Source: JAGMES01 sp023128035 (GTDB lineage: Bacteria > Bacillota > Halanaerobiia > DY22613). From it: a DNA stretch of 32,802 nt. A model generated the notes under the pieces. That model was not told the origin of the DNA. It worked only from the letters and a program-made list of their open reading frames with translations, and searched no databases. The stretch is taken from NCBI GenBank assembly GCA_030627905.1, contig DAOVRZ010000063.1:1-32802 (forward strand), in the 5' to 3' direction. Below, piece by piece: positions 29,901 through 32,802 of the stretch (positions are counted from its first letter, which is position 1; each line of letters begins with the position of its first letter). The position numbers and the translations under genes are program-made.

Positions 29901-32726
29901 ATAAATGATAGTTTCTTTGAATTAGGCGGTCATTCATTGAAGGCAATGATCCTGACTGCAAAGATACAAAAAGAATTTAATGTAGAAGTGACCTTAAGTC
30001 AAATCTTCAAGAGTCCCACTATTAAGGAGATGGCTAAATTAATTCATAGGGCGACCAGAACAACATACATTGCCATCGAAAAGGTAAGCGAACAGGAGTA
30101 TTACGGAGCTTCCTCAGCCCAAAAAAGAATGTATATGTTACAACAGTTTGATTTACAGAGTACTGGTTATAATATTCCTATTGTTCTGAAGGTTGAAGGT
30201 GATTTCCATTTTATAAAAGCAGAAAAGGCATTCTCAGATTTAATTAATCGCCATGAAACTCTAAGAACTTCCTTTGAAAGAGTAGAGGATCAAATTGTAC
30301 AAAGGGTACATCAGGCAGTAGACTTTACCGTTGAGAGAATAGACAATGGAGAACGTTCCATAAATGAATTGGTAAGAGAATTCGTTAGACCATTTGATTT
30401 AAGAAAAGCACTATTGATACGAATAGGAATATCTACACTCTCACCTGTTCAGCACATACTTATGTTAGACATGCATCATATTATTTCAGATGGTACTTCT
30501 GTGACAATTTTAATCAATGAATTTATTAGTCTTTATCAAGGACAAGAGTTACTGGAACTAAAGATCCAATATAAAGATTATGCAGGGTGGCAAAATCTAC
30601 GTGTAAAATCAGATGAGCTGAAAAAGCAGAAAGAATATTGGATTCATCAGTTCAGTGGGGCTATTCCAGTGTTAAATCTGCCAACAGATTATCCAAGACC
30701 TGCTGTGCAAAGTCTTGAGGGTGCAAGCTTAACCTTTAGATTGGAGCAGGAATTAACACGATATTTACATCAACTTGCCAGAGAAACTGATAGCACTGTA
30801 TTTATGGTATTGCTCGCTGGAGTAAATATCCTTTTATCTAAGTATAGTGGGCAAGAAGAGATCATCATAGGTACGCCTGTTGCCGGAAGACCGCATGCGG
30901 ATTTACAGAAGATCATCGGTATGTTCGTTAATACTCTAGCTATGAGAAATTACCCCGCTGGAAATAAAACATATGCTGAATTTCTCAATGAAGTACGGAA
31001 TCACGCGCTGGATGCATACGAGAATCAGGATTTTCAATTTGAGGAATTAGTTGAGTTATTAAATCTTAGAAGAGATTTAAGTAGAACTCCTCTCTTCGAT
31101 GTGATGTTTGTAATGCAAAATATGGGATGGGGAGAGTTAGATACCACGGACTTAAAATTTACTCCATACACTTATGAAAATCATTCGTCCAAATTCGATA
31201 TTTCCATCTCCGCAAGTGTGCTAGATGATGAAATCATTCTGGATATTGATTACTGTACTAAACTGTTTAAGAGAGAAACCATCGTTAGAATGGCCTCTCA
31301 CTATAAGATGATCTTAAAAGCGATTATTGCTAATCCAAATATGATGTTAAACCAGATTGATATGCTTACTGTGGAAGAGAAAGAAAAAATTCTGGGTGAT
31401 TTTAATGATACCTGTGCTAACTATCAAAGAGATAAAACTCTCATTGAAATTTTTGAAGAAAAAGTGGACATGTTCCCAAATCACGTTGCCCTTGTCTACG
31501 AAGACCACCAACTGACTTACAGAGAGGTAAATGAAAGAGCAAATCAGATAGCAAAAATCTTGCGTGCAAATGGAGTCAGAGCTGATCATATTGTGGGTAT
31601 TATGGTAGAGCGTTCACCGGAGATGGTTATCGGAATCCTGGGGATCTTAAAAGCAGGAGGAGCTTATCTACCAATTACTCCAGAGTATCCTAAAGATCGG
31701 ATTCAATATATGCTTAATGATAGTCGGGCAGCGATTTTATTAACCCAGAATAAGTATATTAGTATGAATGAATTTGCTGGTGAAATAATTGACCTGAATG
31801 ATTCGCAGGTATGTCAGAGGGATAGTGAAAACCTATCAATAATTACCACATCCCGGAATCTTGTCTATGTAATATATACATCTGGTTCTACAGGGCAACC
31901 CAAAGGTATAACCGTCGAACATCAAAGCGTGGTCAACATTCTAACCAATCTGGAAAATGATTATCCTCTTACGGAAAATGGAACTTACTTGCTAAAAACA
32001 ACATTTACCTTTGATGTTTCTGTTGCTGAACTGTTTGGGTGGTATTTAGGTAACGGTAGACTGGCGATATTATCTTCAGGAGGAGAAAAGGATGTTGCGA
32101 CAATCCTGGATGCCATTGAACGGTACAATGTCACTCACATCAACTTTGTTCCGTCCATGCTTAACATATTTTTGGATGGAATGAGAGAAGAGGATCTGAC
32201 AAAGATTCAGAGTTTGCGGTATGTATTTGTTGCCGGTGAGGAATTCCCAAGGGAGTTAGCAAAGAGATGTTATGAAAAATTGAAGAATGCAAACGTGGAA
32301 AATATCTACGGCCCTACAGAAACTACCATCTATGTAACCAGATATTCTTTACGTCATTTAGAAGATGAGCACATTGTACCGATTGGTAAGCCATTAAATA
32401 ATGTTAAGGCTAATATTGTCAATCAATATGGACAACTCCTTCCGGTAGGGATTGATGGTGAACTTTGTATCGCGGGTGAGTGTTTAGTCAGAGGTTACTT
32501 TAACAGAGAGGAATTAAACGCAGAAAAATTTGTAGAAAACCCATTTGCTCCAGGAGAAAAGATGTATCGAACTGGTGACCTGGTAAAATGGTTGCCAGAT
32601 GGAAATATTGCGTTTTTGGGCCGGATTGATCACCAGGTAAAGATTCGTGGATTACGCATCGAACTAGTGCAACATAGCTTAATTATTAAAGATACTACTT
32701 CACAAAACAAACAAAATAATGTATAA
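24000..32726 (+). CDS. nonribosomal peptide synthetase, C-A-PCP-C-A-PCP-C-A(truncated)
   Basis: 2908 codons in the same frame as 23796-23990. The first ATG at 24000 has no SD and lies inside a C domain, so this is the rest of a gene of about 2973 codons and not an independent one. Domain order: C1 (HHILFDG), A1, PCP1 (DLGGHSLKA), C2 (HHIISDG), A2, PCP2 (ELGGHSLKA), C3 (HHIISDG), A3. All condensation His, both carrier Ser and the A-domain core motifs up to A8 look intact. No epimerase, thioesterase or MbtH gene is present. A3 stops after the A8 motif VKIRGLRIEL, and 20 unrelated residues precede TAA. The product is unknown, and with two lesions the protein is probably not made as a working synthetase. 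Confidence 0.9.
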   Translation: MLRTVFRWEKTSKPMQIILKRHQLPIRFYDFSSLISWEKDIRIKEIKEQERNEKIDIRTEPLRVTLILLNKEEFMMIISNHHILFDGWSSGVILKELFQTYDTLSEGLQVEKRTKNSFKEYIKWLQNQDQTEQRHYWMEYLAGFESKTLFLGSLDINKGQLETNRYEFKLNKSLSSRITDLTTENHITTASIIYTVWGILLQRYNNTKDVVFGTTVSGRSADIKGLEDMVGLFINTVPLRVMSDSKKSAISLLKEIDHTLKERTKYENVSLVDIKSYSQIKSDENIFDSIVVIENYPLDRQLSKDINKLKVVFHSIEESTHFDLNLAVEIDDQITMQLIYNTSMFDMQRIQILAKHFTNLLTSILENSQRKLVEIELLTVEEKNTLLVQWNNTKLSYPKDKNVCRLIEEWAMKTPEVIAVKYMNDEISFDQLNRRANQLARTLRKNGITINQPVGIMAERSIELIVGILGILKAGGAYLPINPAYPEERVMYMLEDSSASVLLTHEHLINTFSFNCQVIALEAQSLNMETDSNVDLLNLEINQETIAYIIFTSGTTGKAKGVMIPHRALNNFLFNLYQNFEGDVGTGDCCLSLTNIAFDVSVSEIFMPLVFGATLILFNNETIPDIMKLARTIIDDEITFAYIPPTLLKEVNEHLRHEQIKLNKMLVGVEPIQDYILENYLALHQNMQIINGYGPTETTICATFYKYGQRQPIGKNVPIGKPLANTQIYILDQNYNLVPQGAVGEIYIAGDGLAVGYLNKAELTAERFLPNPFMPGTRMYKTGDLVQWLPDGNIKFLGRVDHQVKIRGFRVELGEVQSQLLNYEPLNDVIVIDRIDQNGVKYLCAYVTSNQKVTIRELKEYLSRFLPEYMIPTYFIQLDQLPLTPNGKVDRNALPAPDGTIVTGAVYEAPRNETEEILAKIWKEVLGINEVGINDNYFDLGGHSLKATTLVSRIHRELEVAIPLNEIFKQPTIKGISEYIQNVTRTVYEPIKQVEVKEYYEASSAQKRMYLLQQFEKNSLAYNMPGVLDIYGELDLVKVKKACDELIQRHETLRTSFEIVNEQIVQRVHEKVEFMLEFVEQTEQTPEGVIAEFVRPFDLSKAPLMKVKVLRFEDSHYMIMFDMHHIISDGTSMAILIKEFASLYEGKELEKLTIQYTDFTAWQNHLLQSELMKKQEEYWMSQFSSELPVLNLPTDYPRPMVHNFEGDSVKFTLDQQLTASLKKIARETGSTMYMVLLSGINIWLSKYSAEEDIIVGTAIAGRQHVDLEKMIGMFVNTLAIRNQPFGCKTYVDFLKEVRKNALKAYENQDYQFEELVEKLDLARNLSRNPLFDVIFTMQNMEKAEYNLPNLTIRPIEYCNRVAKMDLTILASEGDDEISIDVDYRTALFKMETISRMFSHLKNILKAIATNPMVKLSAVQMTTEEERELILYEFNNTYSEFPKDRTIQELFTEQVVLNPNKVAVVFGNKKLTYKELNEKANSLAGLLREKGVKEDTLVGIFSKRSLEMIIGIIAILKAGGAYLPIDPEYPKDRIKLMLEDCAVDILLTQGEPEKWSGTDYNLIDLLDKTNYSREISGLPITSTPASLAYVIYTSGSTGKPKGVMIENKNVVRLVKNTNYIKFTRKDKILQTGTLAFDASTFEIWGALLNGLELHFGVKDLIVRTEEMEKYIVKNQISILWLTAPLFNVMAEERPEMFKTLKYLLSGGDVLLPKFVYKVKQVCKNLKIVNGYGPTENTTFSTYFLVDKDDLANIPIGKPISNSTAYIVDQYNRLTPIGVYGELSVGGDGLARGYVNNPKLTAQKFVENPFILRELMYRTGDLARWLSDGNIEFLGRADHQVKIRGFRIEPGEIENILLKSELVKETVVVDGKDDDANKYLTAYLVTDREISVGEIREYLANYLPDYMIPSYFVQLERMPLNKNGKVDYKALPKPEGNIIVSTEYESPRNECEEKLLEMWKEVLKVEHLGINDSFFELGGHSLKAMILTAKIQKEFNVEVTLSQIFKSPTIKEMAKLIHRATRTTYIAIEKVSEQEYYGASSAQKRMYMLQQFDLQSTGYNIPIVLKVEGDFHFIKAEKAFSDLINRHETLRTSFERVEDQIVQRVHQAVDFTVERIDNGERSINELVREFVRPFDLRKALLIRIGISTLSPVQHILMLDMHHIISDGTSVTILINEFISLYQGQELLELKIQYKDYAGWQNLRVKSDELKKQKEYWIHQFSGAIPVLNLPTDYPRPAVQSLEGASLTFRLEQELTRYLHQLARETDSTVFMVLLAGVNILLSKYSGQEEIIIGTPVAGRPHADLQKIIGMFVNTLAMRNYPAGNKTYAEFLNEVRNHALDAYENQDFQFEELVELLNLRRDLSRTPLFDVMFVMQNMGWGELDTTDLKFTPYTYENHSSKFDISISASVLDDEIILDIDYCTKLFKRETIVRMASHYKMILKAIIANPNMMLNQIDMLTVEEKEKILGDFNDTCANYQRDKTLIEIFEEKVDMFPNHVALVYEDHQLTYREVNERANQIAKILRANGVRADHIVGIMVERSPEMVIGILGILKAGGAYLPITPEYPKDRIQYMLNDSRAAILLTQNKYISMNEFAGEIIDLNDSQVCQRDSENLSIITTSRNLVYVIYTSGSTGQPKGITVEHQSVVNILTNLENDYPLTENGTYLLKTTFTFDVSVAELFGWYLGNGRLAILSSGGEKDVATILDAIERYNVTHINFVPSMLNIFLDGMREEDLTKIQSLRYVFVAGEEFPRELAKRCYEKLKNANVENIYGPTETTIYVTRYSLRHLEDEHIVPIGKPLNNVKANIVNQYGQLLPVGIDGELCIAGECLVRGYFNREELNAEKFVENPFAPGEKMYRTGDLVKWLPDGNIAFLGRIDHQVKIRGLRIELVQHSLIIKDTTSQNKQNNV
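26985..30050 (+). other. NRPS module 2 (C2-A2-PCP2), probably valine
   Basis: C2 begins at EYYEASSAQKRMYLL, with HHIISDG at 27369-27389. A2 has TSGSTGKPKG (about 28772) and NGYGPTE (about 29178). Its pocket residues, aligned by eye to GrsA, read D-A-F-W-L-G-G-T-F-K. The established Stachelhaus valine code is DAFWIGGTFK, a 9 of 10 match, so valine or a similar branched residue is likely. PCP2 serine codon at 29934. No epimerase domain, so an L residue is expected unless a later module epimerises it. Confidence 0.7.
30095..32666 (+). other. NRPS module 3 (C3-A3), cut off after core motif A8
   Basis: C3 (EYYGASSAQKRMYML, HHIISDG near 30474) is complete. A3 has TSGSTGQPKG (about 31876), YGPTE (about 32304), YRTGDL and IDHQVKIRGLRIEL. 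Homology ends at about 32666, where G-E-I should follow. The pocket reads D-V-A-F-F-A-I-I-Y by eye, with no known substrate in my memory. The A10 lysine loop and the carrier are lost, so A3 could not adenylate efficiently or pass on its residue. Confidence 0.75.
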
Positions 32727-32727
32727 T
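32699..32727 (+). promoter_or_regulatory. sigma-A promoter inside the NRPS tail
   Basis: TTCACA (32699-32704), 17 bases, perfect TATAAT (32722-32727). It lies in the non-homologous tail of the NRPS frame and points at the next ORF, which supports the idea that a foreign element starts near 32667. Confidence 0.65.
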
Positions 32728-32757
32728 AAAATAAAAACTTTAAGGAGTCATTTTATT

Positions 32758-32802
32758 ATGCTATTACAACCTACAAAAATTGAAACGACAGAAAAACAAA
32801 GG
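32758..32802 (+). CDS. start of an unidentified gene, cut by the window edge
   Basis: AAGGAG (32742-32747) and its own promoter precede an ATG at 32758. The visible part encodes MLLQPTKIETTEKQR and stays open to the window end. Fifteen residues are too few to name a family. As it lies directly after the point where the NRPS is cut, a transposase or recombinase of an inserted element is the leading guess, with an unrelated gene brought in by a deletion as the alternative. Confidence 0.5.
   Translation, partial: MLLQPTKIETTEKQR

Noticed and set aside
1..32802. CRISPR array, tRNA or rRNA genes
   Set aside because: No regularly spaced direct repeats, and no tRNA- or rRNA-like sequences, were seen on reading through.

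Overview
The window is AT-rich DNA, probably from an anaerobic, endospore-forming, low-GC member of the Bacillota (Clostridia or Halanaerobiia type). The grounds are strong Shine-Dalgarno sites with ATG, GTG and TTG starts, a cluster of CotS-type spore-coat kinase genes with a sigma-E-like promoter, the [FeFe]-hydrogenase maturase HydF, and a decayed tungstate/molybdopterin locus. The species cannot be named from this.

Layout. (1) 1-1200: the 3' end of a group II intron (domains V/VI) followed by the 3' exon of a HEPN toxin gene that it splits, the MNT antitoxin, and a small orphan ORF. (2) 1290-1880: a LysE-type exporter on the minus strand. (3) 1960-8900: a spore-coat-like block. Three CotS-like kinase genes and one PHP hydrolase run on the minus strand, then a small ORF, a CotS-like pseudokinase, a fifth CotS-like kinase and a YfcE-type phosphoesterase run on the plus strand. 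A 119-bp palindromic MITE-like element and one copy of a 77-bp hairpin repeat lie inside it. (4) 8900-11560: a small ferredoxin-like domain protein and two lipoproteins (one a YiiX-like cysteine hydrolase) separated by an AT-rich repeat/hairpin. (5) 11660-16965: a tight six-gene operon with an ECF S-component, a TudS-like Fe-S desulfidase, a PHP phosphoesterase and a three-gene Fe3+/phosphonate-type ABC importer. This is the best candidate for an undescribed pathway. (6) 17100-19000: a second hairpin-repeat copy, moaA, a MOSC protein and a short remnant of the tungstate-binding protein TupA. (7) 19190-22440: a membrane protein, HydF and an NdpA-like nucleoid-associated protein. (8) 22640-23430: mobile-element debris, with a DUF6431-like fragment and a degraded group II intron end. 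(9) 23626-32726: a large NRPS gene with its own promoter and a possible leader peptide. It has an in-frame TAA at codon 65 and is cut off inside its third adenylation domain, where a new element or gene with its own promoter begins.

How the genes work together. The CotS/PHP block probably acts in spore maturation. The six-gene operon looks like import plus desulfuration or dephosphorylation of an unidentified compound. MoaA, MOSC and the TupA remnant suggest a shrinking molybdenum/tungsten cofactor module. The NRPS (C-A-PCP-C-A-PCP-C-A, with the second A domain probably specific for valine) looks like a recently inactivated biosynthetic gene. All product calls come from reading motifs by eye; no database search was run.
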